From Anaerovoracaceae bacterium (GTDB lineage Bacteria > Bacillota > Clostridia > Peptostreptococcales > Anaerovoracaceae), in assembly GCA_029983755.1 (NCBI GenBank), contig JASBYX010000001.1, positions 1 to 64,000 on the forward strand: DNA of 64,000 bases, given 5' to 3'. The first letter of the stretch is position 1. Every line of letters begins with the position of its first letter. The notes under the pieces are model-generated. The model saw only the letters and a list, made by a program, of their open reading frames with translations, did not search any database and was not told where the DNA came from. Below are positions 35,266 through 45,288 of this stretch, in pieces. The position numbers were made by a program, and so were the translations under genes.

Positions 35266-37770
35266 ATGAGTGATCAAAGAGATAATAGGTATGATTTCAA
35301 AACCATTGAAGCCAAGTGGCAAAAGATATGGAAAGATGAAAAGAGCTTTAAAACCTACGATGATTTCGATAAGGAAAAATACTATGTTTTAGAAATGTTC
35401 CCATATCCCTCGGGGAAGCTTCACATGGGTCATGTGAGGAACTATTCCATTGGAGATGCCATAGCCAGAATCAAAAAGATGCAGGGCTTTAATGTTCTCC
35501 ATCCTATGGGCTTTGACTCATTTGGACTTCCTGCAGAAAACGCTGCAATTAAGAACAATGTGGAACCGGAAGCATGGACAGAATCCAACACCAAGGAAAT
35601 GGAAGAGCAGCTGGACAAGCTTGGATTTGCCTATGATTGGGACAGAGAAGTGAGCACCTGCAGACCTGACTATTATAAATGGATGCAGTGGATTTTTATA
35701 CAGTTCTACAAAAGAGGACTGGCATACAAAAAAGAAAATCCTGTAAACTGGTGCCCTAGCTGTCAAACTGTGCTGGCTAACGAACAGGTAGTAAATGGGC
35801 AATGCGAAAGATGTAAGTCACAGGTTGGCAAGAAGAATCTTTCCCAGTGGTACCTTAGAATAACAGACTATGCAGACAGACTTCTTTCAGATCTTGATAA
35901 GCTCGAAAACTGGCCTGATAAGGTAAAAACTATGCAGAAAAACTGGATAGGGAAATCTATCGGTGCCCAGATAACATTTGACATAGTAGGCTTCCCTGAG
36001 AAACTGGATGTATTTACAACGAGGGCAGATACTTTGTACGGTGTTACATACATGGTTTTGGCTCCTGAGCATCCATACGTTAAAGACCTCATCTCCGGGC
36101 GCCCTGAAGAAAAGGCTGCTCTCGACTACATAGAGGAAGTCTCCCACAAAAACGACATAGAGAGATCTTCAACGGTTGGAGAGAAGACCGGAGTTTTCAT
36201 CGGTAGGTATGCAGTAAATCCTATAAATGGCAAGGAAATTCCTATTTTCATCTCTGACTATGTTCTAATGGGATATGGTACAGGTGCTATAATGGCAGTT
36301 CCTGCCCATGATCAGAGAGACTTTGATTTTGCTAAAAAATTCAATCTGGATATAATTCCTGTCGTGGACAGCGATGATCCGGAAATAGATGTTAATAACC
36401 TGTCCAAATCTTTTGAGGCAGAAGGCTCCATTATTAATTCCGGAGAATTTAACGGTTTGAATAATAGGGATGCCATTCAGAAAGTGATTTCCTATCTTGA
36501 GGAAAAGGGAATAGGAAAGAAGACTATCAATTACAGACTTAGGGATTGGCTGATTTCTAGGCAGAGATATTGGGGAACACCAATACCAATGGTGAACTGT
36601 CCTAAATGCGGTTGGGTTCCTGAGAAGGAAGAAAATCTTCCTATACTTCTCCCAAAGGACGTGGAGTTCACAGGCAAGGGAGAATCACCACTTGCGACAT
36701 CTATGGATTTTGTTAATTGTAAGTGTCCTGTATGCGGTGAGGATGCAAAGAGGGAACTTGACACTATGGACACCTTCCTTGATTCCTCATGGTATTTCCT
36801 AAGGTTCTGTGATCCTCATAACGAAGAGATGCCTTTCTCCAAAGAGAAGACGGATTACTGGATGGCGGTGGATCAGTACATAGGCGGAGTAGAGCACGCT
36901 ATTTTGCACCTGATGTATGCAAGATTCTTCCAGAAGGTATTCAAGGATATGGGGCTTGCATCCCATGATGAACCTTTCACTAACTTGCTGACTCAGGGGA
37001 TGGTTAATAAAGATGGCAAAAAGATGAGTAAGTCCATCGGCAATGTGGTAACACCTGATGAGATTATTTCGAAATACGGTGCTGACACTGCTAGGCTCTT
37101 TATTTTGTTCGCTGCACCACCTGAGAAGGAACTGGATTGGTCAGACGAAGGTGTTGAGGGAAGCTATAGATTTTTGAACAGGGTTTATAGGCTGGTTTCT
37201 GAGACCCTTGAAAGAGCACCAGAAGTTAAGATAAATGTAGATGGATCTAATGAGCCTGCCAAAGGTGATCTAAATGGGGATGATAAAGAAATTCTCCTTG
37301 TGATGAACGCTGCAATCAAGAAGGTTACAGAGGATGCAGGAGGTAGATTTAATTTCAATACAGCAATAAGCTCAATCATGGAGCTTGTAAACCAGTGTTA
37401 CAAATACAAGGAGCTTGCCGGTGCTAAGCCTGAGCTTTTAGTGGATGCTGTTAAGACTGTTGTTATTTTGTTGTATCCTTTCACCCCACACATCGCTGAA
37501 GAAATGTGGGAAGGCTTTAATGTGGGCAGAATGGACCAGGTTAAATGGCCTGAGTACGACCCTGATGCCCTTGAAAGAGACCAGGTGGAAATAGTTGTCC
37601 AAGTGAACGGGAAAATCAAAGAAAAGCTCATGGTAGATGCAAGCCTTGATAGAGCAGGACTTGAGGATTTTGTAATGTCAAATGAGGCTGTCAAGAATCA
37701 TATTAAGGATAAAAATATTGTCAAAGTAATTCCTATTCCGGGAAGACTTGTCAATATAGTTGTAAGATAA
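35266..37770 (+). CDS. leuS: Leucyl-tRNA synthetase
   Basis: This class I synthetase charges tRNA-Leu. The 834-residue protein has the HIGH-type motif HMGH at residues 53-56 (PYPSGKLHMGHVRNY), a zinc-binding cysteine set in NWCPSCQ and CERCKS, the editing domain with TRADTLYGVTYMVLAPEH, a second cysteine set in CPKCGW/CPVCGED, and KMSKS at residues 586-590. The C-terminal anticodon domain is complete. No T-box lies in the 77-bp gap upstream. Two tRNA-Leu genes are 12 kb away. Confidence 0.98.
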   Translation: MSDQRDNRYDFKTIEAKWQKIWKDEKSFKTYDDFDKEKYYVLEMFPYPSGKLHMGHVRNYSIGDAIARIKKMQGFNVLHPMGFDSFGLPAENAAIKNNVEPEAWTESNTKEMEEQLDKLGFAYDWDREVSTCRPDYYKWMQWIFIQFYKRGLAYKKENPVNWCPSCQTVLANEQVVNGQCERCKSQVGKKNLSQWYLRITDYADRLLSDLDKLENWPDKVKTMQKNWIGKSIGAQITFDIVGFPEKLDVFTTRADTLYGVTYMVLAPEHPYVKDLISGRPEEKAALDYIEEVSHKNDIERSSTVGEKTGVFIGRYAVNPINGKEIPIFISDYVLMGYGTGAIMAVPAHDQRDFDFAKKFNLDIIPVVDSDDPEIDVNNLSKSFEAEGSIINSGEFNGLNNRDAIQKVISYLEEKGIGKKTINYRLRDWLISRQRYWGTPIPMVNCPKCGWVPEKEENLPILLPKDVEFTGKGESPLATSMDFVNCKCPVCGEDAKRELDTMDTFLDSSWYFLRFCDPHNEEMPFSKEKTDYWMAVDQYIGGVEHAILHLMYARFFQKVFKDMGLASHDEPFTNLLTQGMVNKDGKKMSKSIGNVVTPDEIISKYGADTARLFILFAAPPEKELDWSDEGVEGSYRFLNRVYRLVSETLERAPEVKINVDGSNEPAKGDLNGDDKEILLVMNAAIKKVTEDAGGRFNFNTAISSIMELVNQCYKYKELAGAKPELLVDAVKTVVILLYPFTPHIAEEMWEGFNVGRMDQVKWPEYDPDALERDQVEIVVQVNGKIKEKLMVDASLDRAGLEDFVMSNEAVKNHIKDKNIVKVIPIPGRLVNIVVR

Positions 37771-37810
37771 TTAATAATTTGTTTTTGAAACATAGACAAA
37801 AGGAGGGATG

Positions 37811-39496
37811 ATGAAACAAATGAAAAAAAGGCGCTTTTACAGCCCTCGAAATGTAAAAATTACGCCCCTTGGGGGATTAAACGAAATCGGAAAAAATATG
37901 ACGGTGATAGAGTACGGGGATGAGATGATCATAATCGACTGTGGTCTTTCCTTCCCTGAAAACGAAATGCTGGGAATAGACATAGTCATCCCTGATTTTC
38001 AGTATATCATCGACAATCAACACAAACTAAAAGGCCTTGTAATAACCCACGGTCATGAGGATCACATCGGGGCGATACCATATCTTTTGAAAATGCTCAA
38101 AGTTCCCCTGTACGGAACCAAGCTTACTTTGGGGCTTGTTGAAAATAAGCTAAAGGAGCACAAAATAGTTACGGAAAAGCACGTGGTCTCCGCCGGGGAT
38201 GTATTTAAGATCGGGTCTTTTGAGATTGAACCTATCAGGGCTACCCATTCAATCGCAGATGCAATAGCTCTTTACATCAAGACGCCTTGCGCCAAGATTT
38301 TCCACACCGGAGATTTTAAAATTGACTATACTCCCGTTGATGGGGAACCTATGGACTTTGGAAAGCTTGCGGAAATAGGCGAGGAAGGAGTCGACCTTTT
38401 ACTTGCAGACAGCACTAATGCTTTGAAGCCGGGATTTACAAGGTCGGAAAAAGTTGTGGGAGAAACCCTTGAAGGGATTTTCAGACAGGTTGAAGGCAGA
38501 ATAATAATTGCTACATTTTCATCAAATGTTCACAGAGTACAAAAAATTATAGACCTAGCTGTAAAGTACGGCCGAAAAGTTGCTGTTTCCGGAAGGAGCA
38601 TGGACAATGTTGTTAAGCTTGCCACAAATCTCGGATACTTGAATGTGCCGGCGAACTCTTTTGTTGACCTGAGAAATACGAGAAACATTCAGGACAAGGA
38701 ACTCATTGTCATAACTACAGGAAGCCAAGGGGAGCCAATGGCAGCCCTATCAAGAATGGCAAACGATGAGCACAAGAACGTTAAGATTAAGCCTAATGAC
38801 ACGGTTATTTTTTCTTCAACGCCTGTTCCCGGTAACGAGAAAACCGTATCCAATGTGGTTAACAGGCTCTACGAAAAAGGCGCTGACGTTATTTATCACG
38901 ACATAGCAGACATTCACGTATCCGGACATGCCTGCCAGGAGGAACTTAAAATTATTCACTCCCTTATCAAACCTAGACATTTCATGCCTGTTCACGGAGA
39001 AACCAGACATTTGATCAAGCATGCTGAACTTGCCGAGAACCTAGGTATGAAAAGGGAAGATATACACATTCTCGATAACGGAGATCAGCTGACAATTGAC
39101 AGGATGAAGGTTTCTGTAAGAGAAGCAGTTGCATCAGCTGAGGATATTCTTGTTGACGGACTTGGAGTAGGCGATGTAGGCAATGTTGTCCTTAAAGAGA
39201 GAAAACAACTTTCAGAGGCAGGTCTGATAACCATAAGCCTTTGTATCGAAAGCTCATCAAATGAGGTAGTTTACGGGCCTGAACTCACAACCAGCGGATT
39301 CATCTACGTGAAGGAAAATGCCATATTCATTGAGGAAATGAGGGCTAAAGCTAAAAAGATTATCAATGAGGCTATAAGCGGTGGAGTACGGGACGAAAAT
39401 GCCATCAAAGGTATGCTCAGAGATAGGATGAGGGAATATCTTTTCCAAAAAACCAAGAGAGAACCTATGATAATTCCAATTATCATGAAGGTTTAG
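37811..39496 (+). CDS. rnjA: Ribonuclease J
   Basis: RNase J is the 5'-3' exo- and endoribonuclease of Firmicute mRNA decay and rRNA maturation. The protein has the MBL motif THGHEDHIG (His-x-His-x-Asp-His at about 80-85), the beta-CASP segments HTGDFKID, LLADSTNA, ATFSSNVHRVQ and SGRSM, then STPVPGNE, and HVSGHACQEEL with the final metal ligand region. The C-terminal domain is complete. AAGGAGGG abuts two consecutive ATG codons (37808, 37811) and a third at 37820; the second is chosen as a compromise. Confidence 0.96.
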   Translation: MKQMKKRRFYSPRNVKITPLGGLNEIGKNMTVIEYGDEMIIIDCGLSFPENEMLGIDIVIPDFQYIIDNQHKLKGLVITHGHEDHIGAIPYLLKMLKVPLYGTKLTLGLVENKLKEHKIVTEKHVVSAGDVFKIGSFEIEPIRATHSIADAIALYIKTPCAKIFHTGDFKIDYTPVDGEPMDFGKLAEIGEEGVDLLLADSTNALKPGFTRSEKVVGETLEGIFRQVEGRIIIATFSSNVHRVQKIIDLAVKYGRKVAVSGRSMDNVVKLATNLGYLNVPANSFVDLRNTRNIQDKELIVITTGSQGEPMAALSRMANDEHKNVKIKPNDTVIFSSTPVPGNEKTVSNVVNRLYEKGADVIYHDIADIHVSGHACQEELKIIHSLIKPRHFMPVHGETRHLIKHAELAENLGMKREDIHILDNGDQLTIDRMKVSVREAVASAEDILVDGLGVGDVGNVVLKERKQLSEAGLITISLCIESSSNEVVYGPELTTSGFIYVKENAIFIEEMRAKAKKIINEAISGGVRDENAIKGMLRDRMREYLFQKTKREPMIIPIIMKV

Positions 39497-39554
39497 TGAA
39501 AAATAATTGAATGAAGAATAACTGATTAAATTAACAATTAAGAGAGGGATAAGT

Positions 39555-39908
39555 ATGAACGTTTACGATCAAGCCCACGGATTGGCACAAGCGATAAAAG
39601 AGTCTGACGAATTCAAAGATTATCAAGCACAGAAAGCTGTTTTGGATCAAAATGAGGAGCTTGCTAAAATTGTAAGTGACTTTCAGCAAAAACAGCTCGA
39701 AATGCAGGCAAAAGCTCTGACAGGAGAAGAAATGGATGGAGATTTTCAGACAAAGGTTCAAGAGCTTTACGGGATAATTATGCAGGATCCACTAGCTGCT
39801 CAATACATGCAGGCTGAGATGAGATTCTCAATAATGATGAATGATGTTTACAAAATATTGGGAGAAGTCATGGGTATCGGCGAGAGTGGGCCGGGCTCAG
39901 ATTTATAA
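39555..39908 (+). CDS. YlbF/YmcA family protein
   Basis: The 117-residue, mostly helical protein matches the Com_YlbF family (NVYDQAHGLAQAIKESDEFKDYQAQKAVLDQNEELAKIV style helical pair, followed by DPLAAQYMQAEMRFSIMMNDV). In B. subtilis YlbF, YmcA and YaaT form a complex that acts with RNase Y in mRNA processing, so its place right after rnjA is functionally sensible; that link is inferred. A GAGAGGGATAAG site precedes the ATG. Confidence 0.88.
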   Translation: MNVYDQAHGLAQAIKESDEFKDYQAQKAVLDQNEELAKIVSDFQQKQLEMQAKALTGEEMDGDFQTKVQELYGIIMQDPLAAQYMQAEMRFSIMMNDVYKILGEVMGIGESGPGSDL

Positions 39909-39949
39909 CGAAAGTCAGTAGACATAGCTGCGAATAATAGACGTAGAAT

Positions 39950-39978
39950 TTGCACAAAAGACTGTTTTTTGCTATAAT
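39950..39978 (+). promoter_or_regulatory. Promoter of efp
   Basis: TTGCAC (39950-39955), a 17-base spacer and a perfect TATAAT (39973-39978), about 55 bases before the efp start. Confidence 0.8.
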
Positions 39979-40034
39979 ATAATTTGATAACTGTCCTGAT
40001 TTTACAGGAAATTTAAGAAAGAGAGAACTAGAGT

Positions 40035-40595
40035 ATGATATCAGCAGGTGATTTTAGAAAGGGTGTAACTTTTGAAATTAACGGAGAACCTTATGTGGTT
40101 CTAGATTTCCAGCACGTTAAACCGGGAAAGGGAGCAGCCTTTGTCAGAACCAAGTACAAGAATATACTTACCGGAGCAACAAGAGAAGAAGCCTTTAACC
40201 CAAGTGATAAATTTCCTAAGGCACATATAGAAACTAAAGTTATGCAGTACCTATACAGTGATGGAGACCTGTATTACTTCATGGACACTGAAACCTACGA
40301 TCAGATTCCGATCAGCAAGGATCAGATGGAAGATGCCATCATGTATCTTAGGGAAAATGATGAGGCTACACTAAAGTTTTACAAGGGAGTTGCATTCCTT
40401 GTTGAGCCACCTAATTCTGTAGTTCTCAAGGTAATCGAGACAGAACCGGGTATCAAAGGAGATACTGCGACAAATGTTACCAAGCCTGCAACTGTTGAGA
40501 CAGGAGCTGTGATACAAGTTCCTATTTTCATCGATGAAGGTGAGTCAATACAGATAGATACTCGATCAGGTGAATACCTAGGAAGAGCTAAATAA
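40035..40595 (+). CDS. efp: Translation elongation factor P
   Basis: EF-P rescues ribosomes stalled at polyproline. The 186-residue protein has three beta-barrel domains; the loop KPGKGAAF carries the conserved lysine (K32) that is modified in many bacteria, and the C-terminal signature [23 protein letters not shown] is intact. The gene has its own good promoter and an intrinsic terminator right after the stop, so it is probably monocistronic. Confidence 0.97.
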   Translation: MISAGDFRKGVTFEINGEPYVVLDFQHVKPGKGAAFVRTKYKNILTGATREEAFNPSDKFPKAHIETKVMQYLYSDGDLYYFMDTETYDQIPISKDQMEDAIMYLRENDEATLKFYKGVAFLVEPPNSVVLKVIETEPGIKGDTATNVTKPATVETGAVIQVPIFIDEGESIQIDTRSGEYLGRAK

Positions 40596-40604
40596 GATTT
40601 GCCG

Positions 40605-40629
40605 GGGACGTTTTCACGTCCCTTGTTTT
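40605..40629 (+). terminator. Intrinsic terminator of efp
   Basis: GGGACGT (40605-40611) pairs with ACGTCCC (40616-40622) around a TTTC loop and is followed by TTGTTTT. Confidence 0.8.
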
Positions 40630-40654
40630 CACTTTAGGATAAAAGGAGAAGTGA

Positions 40655-41692
40655 ATGAAGAAAAAGAATAAAAGTTGGTTTGTAATCCTTGTCATCTTGG
40701 TAATACTTATCATAGGTTCAATCTTTGCATATACCACCATGACAAGGCCTGTAGATTCAAATTCAAAGGAAGAGATTCAGGTTGATATTTCTGAGGGATT
40801 TGGAACAGGAGATATTGCTGCAGAGCTTAAAGACAAGGGATTGATCAGAAATGAGTTGGCATTTAAATTGGTTTCTAAGCTAAAATCCTACGATGGTAAG
40901 TTTAAAGCCGGTACATATTCTCTAAAAAAATCCATGGATATGACTTCAATTGCAGAAGCTTTAATATCGGGGAGGGAAAATGGACAAACCCTTACTATAC
41001 CCGAAGGATATAATATTTATAAAATTGGCAAAGTCGTTGAAGATTCCGGCATTGCAACCAGGGAAGAATTCGATGCTGAGGTAGAGAACGGAAAATTCGA
41101 TTACGATTTTCTCCCTGCCGACAAGGTAGGAAAGGAGCGACTTGAGGGTTACCTGTATCCTGACACCTATTCCTATACGAAGTCCACATCTGCCCACGAC
41201 ATCATAGATATGGCTCTTAAAAATTACGAAAAAAAATACAAGGAGACTATCAAGGCTCACGTTAAGAAATCCGGAAAAAGTCTTCACGAGGTGATGACCA
41301 TCGCTTCTATAGTTGAAAAGGAAGCTGTAAAAGCAAAAGAAAGACCTGTCGTGGCAAGTGTAATTTACAATCGCCTGGATAAGGGGATGAAACTCCAGAT
41401 GGATTCCACCAACCAATACATTTTGAAGGAAGATAAACCGGTGCTAAATTATGAAGATATTGAAATTCCATCTCCTTATAACACTTATATACATGAAGGT
41501 TTGCCGCCGGGACCGATTTGTAGCCCAAGCATAGATGCCATAGAAGCTGCAGTAAATCCTGCAAAAACCGACTATTTATATTTTGTTGTAAGCTCAAAAC
41601 TGGATGGCAGCATGGAATACTCCAAGGACTACGACAAATTTGAAAAAGATAAAGCTGCCTACTACGACGCTCTGGAGAAAAAAGGACAGTAG
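40655..41692 (+). CDS. mltG: Endolytic murein transglycosylase MltG
   Basis: MltG cleaves nascent glycan strands and limits their length. The 345-residue protein has an N-terminal membrane anchor (WFVILVILVILIIGSIFAYTTM), a LysM-like segment (TLTIPEGYNIYKIGKVVEDSG) and the YceG catalytic domain with the active-site glutamate E221 in TIASIVEKEA, then RPVVASVIYNRL, MKLQMDSTNQY and GLPPGPICSPSIDAIEAAVNP. AAAGGAG precedes the ATG. It is followed by trmR and the U32 gene, the yrrL-yrrM-yrrN/O order of Bacillus. Confidence 0.95.
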   Translation: MKKKNKSWFVILVILVILIIGSIFAYTTMTRPVDSNSKEEIQVDISEGFGTGDIAAELKDKGLIRNELAFKLVSKLKSYDGKFKAGTYSLKKSMDMTSIAEALISGRENGQTLTIPEGYNIYKIGKVVEDSGIATREEFDAEVENGKFDYDFLPADKVGKERLEGYLYPDTYSYTKSTSAHDIIDMALKNYEKKYKETIKAHVKKSGKSLHEVMTIASIVEKEAVKAKERPVVASVIYNRLDKGMKLQMDSTNQYILKEDKPVLNYEDIEIPSPYNTYIHEGLPPGPICSPSIDAIEAAVNPAKTDYLYFVVSSKLDGSMEYSKDYDKFEKDKAAYYDALEKKGQ

Positions 41693-41698
41693 ACTTTT

Positions 41699-42352
41699 AT
41701 GATTAGAACTGAAGCTGTAGACAACTTTATATCCCATTGCTATAGACCCATAAACCCCCAGATGGCGGATTTGCGAGAGAAGGGGGAGGAGGAGCACATT
41801 CCGATTATCCTGAGAGAAACGGAGATGTACCTTGAATCCATACTGCCCCTTATAAATCCGAAGATAATTTTGGAAATCGGCGCCGCAATTGGCTACTCCA
41901 CGCTTTTTTTTGCTTACACATGCCCAAAAGCCAGTATTTTGTCTGTGGAAAGAGACGATGAAATGTGGAATAAGGCTAAGGCGAATGTCAGATCACAGGG
42001 TAAAGAGAATCAAATTTTAATCGGACATGGGGATGCTATGGATCTTCTTGAGATGCTAAAAAAAGAGGGAGAATGGAAGGCTGACCCCTTCGATCTAATA
42101 TTTGTGGACGCTGCAAAGGGGCATTATAAGGATTTTTTAGAAATGGTCCTACCCTTGACAAAGAAGGGATCCATAATAATATGTGATAATATTCTCATGA
42201 AGGGAATGACAGCAGAGGAAAAGATAAACAAGAGATACAGGACCAGCATTAAGAGAATGAGGGATTTTGTGGACTATCTGTACAAAATACCAAGCTCATC
42301 TACACAGGTTCTCTCCGTTGGGGACGGAATCAGTATCACTAGAATGTACTGA
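41699..42352 (+). CDS. trmR: SAM-dependent O-methyltransferase, TrmR-type
   Basis: The 217-residue protein has the class I methyltransferase motif ILEIGAAIGYSTLFFA, the acidic loop SVERDD, IFVDAAKGHYKDFL with metal-binding Asp, and IICDNILMKG. This is the YrrM/TrmR group that methylates 5-hydroxyuridine 34 to 5-methoxyuridine in tRNA. The assignment to TrmR rather than a generic catechol-type O-methyltransferase rests on its location between mltG and a TrhP-like U32 gene. The binding site is weak. Confidence 0.85.
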   Translation: MIRTEAVDNFISHCYRPINPQMADLREKGEEEHIPIILRETEMYLESILPLINPKIILEIGAAIGYSTLFFAYTCPKASILSVERDDEMWNKAKANVRSQGKENQILIGHGDAMDLLEMLKKEGEWKADPFDLIFVDAAKGHYKDFLEMVLPLTKKGSIIICDNILMKGMTAEEKINKRYRTSIKRMRDFVDYLYKIPSSSTQVLSVGDGISITRMY

Positions 42353-42425
42353 ACACTCTGAAAGTACAAATAATAAACAAGAAAACTGAATTTACATAAA
42401 TTAACTAACTAGATATGGAGGTTAG

Positions 42426-43652
42426 ATGAATAAAATTGAACTTTTGGCTCCGGCAGGAGATCTGGATAAGTTGAAAACTGCCCTAATATATGGAGCGGAT
42501 GCCGTCTATTTCGGCGGTGAAATGTTCAGCTTAAGGTCCGGTGCCGGAAACCTTACTATAGATGAAATCAAAGAAGGTGTTGACTTTGCCCACAAGATGG
42601 GCAAAAGAGCATATCTTACAACTAATATCTTCGCTCACAACGAAGACGTAAAGCCATTTTTGGAATATCTGGACAAGATTAAAAATATTCCCATAGATGC
42701 CTTTATAATCTCAGATCCAGGTGTACTCGCCATGGTTAAATCTGTGATTCCAAATGCGGAACTTCACCTTTCCACTCAAGCAAATATGACCAACTACATG
42801 ACAGCCAAATTTTGGGAAAGCCAGGGTGTAAAAAGACTAGTCCTTGCAAGAGAACTGTCTTTTAAGGAGATAGAAGAAATAAGTAGAGAGATTGGTGATG
42901 GAATGGAGCTTGAAGCCTTCATCCACGGAGCCATGTGCATATCCTATTCCGGAAGATGTCTTTTGAGCAACTTTATGATAGAAAGAGACGCTAACAGGGG
43001 AGAATGCGCTCACCCTTGCAGGTGGAAATATCAGCTGGTAGAAGAGAAGAGACCCGGTGAATACTATCCTGTAGAGGAAGATGAAAGGGGGACTTATATC
43101 ATGAACTCCAAGGATCTCTGCATGCTTGAACACATACCGGAGATAATAAAGTCAGGTATAACTTCCCTTAAAATCGAAGGTAGAATGAAGAGCAAATTCT
43201 ACGTGGCAACGGTAGTAAGAGCGTATAGAAAAGCAATAGATTCCTATCTCAGTGACCCTGATAACTATGTCTTTGAGGAAGACTGGATGGAAGAACTTAA
43301 GAAGGCAAGCAACAGAGAGTTTACAACGGGATTTTATTTTGGGACTCCAAACAATGAAGACCAGAACTACAAGACCAGTGCCTATTATAGAGAATACACA
43401 TTTTTAGGTGTTGTGAAAGGATACGATAAGGAAAGCCAAACCGCCCTTGTGGAGCAGAGAAACAAAATCAATTTAGGGGATGAAATCGAGGTATTCGGTC
43501 CAGGCATAGAATTTAATACTATGAAGGTTACAGAAATGTACGATGCAGAGACCAAAGAGCCTATATCTTCTGCACCACTTCCACAGCAGATGATTGAAAT
43601 TCCAATGGATTTTCCTGTTGAGAAGGAATACTTACTAAGGAGAAAAAGATGA
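42426..43652 (+). CDS. U32 family protein, TrhP-like (tRNA 5-hydroxyuridine synthesis)
   Basis: The 408-residue protein starts with IELLAPAGDLDKLKTALIYGADAVYFGG, and has the U32 signature with four cysteines C171, C178, C194 and C198 (HGAMCISYSGRC, GECAHPC), which fit an iron-sulfur cluster. The C-terminal domain is a small barrel. YrrO/TrhP proteins hydroxylate U34 of tRNA with prephenate; the adjacent trmR supports this. Only one U32 gene is present, where Bacillus has two (yrrN, yrrO). A GGAGG site precedes the ATG. Confidence 0.9.
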   Translation: MNKIELLAPAGDLDKLKTALIYGADAVYFGGEMFSLRSGAGNLTIDEIKEGVDFAHKMGKRAYLTTNIFAHNEDVKPFLEYLDKIKNIPIDAFIISDPGVLAMVKSVIPNAELHLSTQANMTNYMTAKFWESQGVKRLVLARELSFKEIEEISREIGDGMELEAFIHGAMCISYSGRCLLSNFMIERDANRGECAHPCRWKYQLVEEKRPGEYYPVEEDERGTYIMNSKDLCMLEHIPEIIKSGITSLKIEGRMKSKFYVATVVRAYRKAIDSYLSDPDNYVFEEDWMEELKKASNREFTTGFYFGTPNNEDQNYKTSAYYREYTFLGVVKGYDKESQTALVEQRNKINLGDEIEVFGPGIEFNTMKVTEMYDAETKEPISSAPLPQQMIEIPMDFPVEKEYLLRRKR

Positions 43653-44950
43653 AACCTGACCCCAGTTTGTACGGAAATATTTTCATACTAGGATGCATAT
43701 TGCTGATGTTAGGATTGCTACAGAGCTTTACGGTGTCCTTAGACAGTACAAGTCAGAGCAGAATCAAAAAATACATAGAGGACAGGGATTCAAGCAAGGA
43801 CAAAAAGAAAGAAAAATTTGCCATATCACTGATAGAAAGACCTTTAAAGTATCAGTATTCAATCAAAATTTTTACTATAATTATATTGGTTTATTCATTT
43901 ACTGTGGTCTGGAAGTTACAATTCAATCACATTATATCAAATTCTGTGTGGGTTTTTCTCCTAATTACAACGGTGCTTTTAGCCTCAAAGGTTGCATTGC
44001 TCCACAGTGAAAAAATCGCCTTGAAATGCTGCTATTTTGTGCATGGAATCCACATAATCAGCTTACCTGTGTTCTGGATTTCAAAAGGGGTAGTCAACCT
44101 AATCCTCATTATTTTTAAGCAGGAAATCCATATTGAAAACAAGTATTTCTCAGAAGACGAAGTAATGTCAATGCTTGAGGTGGGAAGGGAAAGCGGAATC
44201 ATCAAAGAAGAAGGTCAAAAGATGATTTCTTCCATATTCAATTTCGATGATGAACTTGCTTATGAGATAATGACGCCTAGAACGGATGTTTTTGCCATAG
44301 ATATTTTGGAACCTACATCAGAGTACATCGATAAGCTTATGGAACTCAGGTACTCCAGAATTCCTGTATATGAGGATGATTATGATAATATAATCGGAGT
44401 GCTGAACATCAAAGATTACCTTATTAGGGCCAGGGAAACCGGTTTCGATAAGGTTGATATTAGGGAGATTCTTAGAGCCCCTTATTTTGTTCCTGAGACA
44501 AAAAATATAGACTCACTTTTCTTCGAACTTCAAAAGACTAAGAATCACATCGCAATTCTAATAGATGAATACGGTGGTTTCAGTGGCATTGTAACCATGG
44601 AGGATATAATTGAGGAGATTGTGGGAGACATAGATGATGAGTACGATGAAGATGCTCACATAGTGGAAAAGATAGACGATAATACTTTCATGATAGACGG
44701 GAATGTGAGCCTTGACGATCTTGAGGAAGATTACCACATCAAGCTCTTGTCGGATACCAGCGAAACAATAGGTGGATTCATCATCGATATACTCGGGGAA
44801 ATTCCTACAGATTCTGACTTAAATAAGGATATTCCTGTGGGAGATTACATACTTCGAATCATGTCCATCAAAGAAAGAAGAATTGACAAGGTCAAGTTGA
44901 CAATTCCCGATGTAGAAAACGAAAGTGAAAATGAGGATTTTGAAAAATAA
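43649..44950 (+). CDS. CNNM/CorC-type membrane protein with CBS domains (hemolysin-like)
   Basis: The 433-residue protein has an N-terminal DUF21 membrane region with about four spans, an acidic linker (FSEDEVMSMLEVGRESGIIKEEGQKMI), two CBS domains beginning at EIMTPRTDVFAID, and a C-terminal CorC/HlyC domain (FMIDGNVSLDDLEEDYHIKL, ETIGGFIID). Such proteins are linked to magnesium export or cobalt resistance rather than haemolysis. The start overlaps the U32 stop, and its stop overlaps the asp23 start. Confidence 0.92.
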   Translation: MKPDPSLYGNIFILGCILLMLGLLQSFTVSLDSTSQSRIKKYIEDRDSSKDKKKEKFAISLIERPLKYQYSIKIFTIIILVYSFTVVWKLQFNHIISNSVWVFLLITTVLLASKVALLHSEKIALKCCYFVHGIHIISLPVFWISKGVVNLILIIFKQEIHIENKYFSEDEVMSMLEVGRESGIIKEEGQKMISSIFNFDDELAYEIMTPRTDVFAIDILEPTSEYIDKLMELRYSRIPVYEDDYDNIIGVLNIKDYLIRARETGFDKVDIREILRAPYFVPETKNIDSLFFELQKTKNHIAILIDEYGGFSGIVTMEDIIEEIVGDIDDEYDEDAHIVEKIDDNTFMIDGNVSLDDLEEDYHIKLLSDTSETIGGFIIDILGEIPTDSDLNKDIPVGDYILRIMSIKERRIDKVKLTIPDVENESENEDFEK

Positions 44951-45288
44951 TGGATATCAGCAACGAGCAGTTACTCATAACGGTGATACAAAATATCGTA
45001 ATGGACACTCCCGGGGTATCAAACTTGACCGAAAACCTAACAGAGCAGCTTTCTAAAAGCCTTCTCGGTATCGACTCCCCAAACAAGGGCATAAAACTAG
45101 GGAAAGACAAGAGGGGTATGCTGATAGATATTTATGTTACAGTGGACTATGGGGAGAATATCCCTGAGGTAGCGTGGAACATACAGGAGCAAGTGGCGAA
45201 AAAGCTAAGAAGAATAACTAATGTGAATATCGGTAAGATTGACATTCACGTTCAGGGTGTAAATTTCAAAAGGATAAAAAAGAAATGA
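44950..45288 (+). CDS. Asp23/Gls24 family protein
   Basis: This 112-residue protein belongs to the Asp23/Gls24 (YqhY/YloU) family of membrane- or envelope-associated proteins: MDTPGVSNLTENL and IDIYVTVDYGENIPEVAWNIQEQV are typical. It directly precedes nusB with a four-base overlap, the location of yqhY in Bacillus, where it is linked to fatty-acid synthesis control. Function here is inferred only from that. Confidence 0.9.
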   Translation: MDISNEQLLITVIQNIVMDTPGVSNLTENLTEQLSKSLLGIDSPNKGIKLGKDKRGMLIDIYVTVDYGENIPEVAWNIQEQVAKKLRRITNVNIGKIDIHVQGVNFKRIKKK

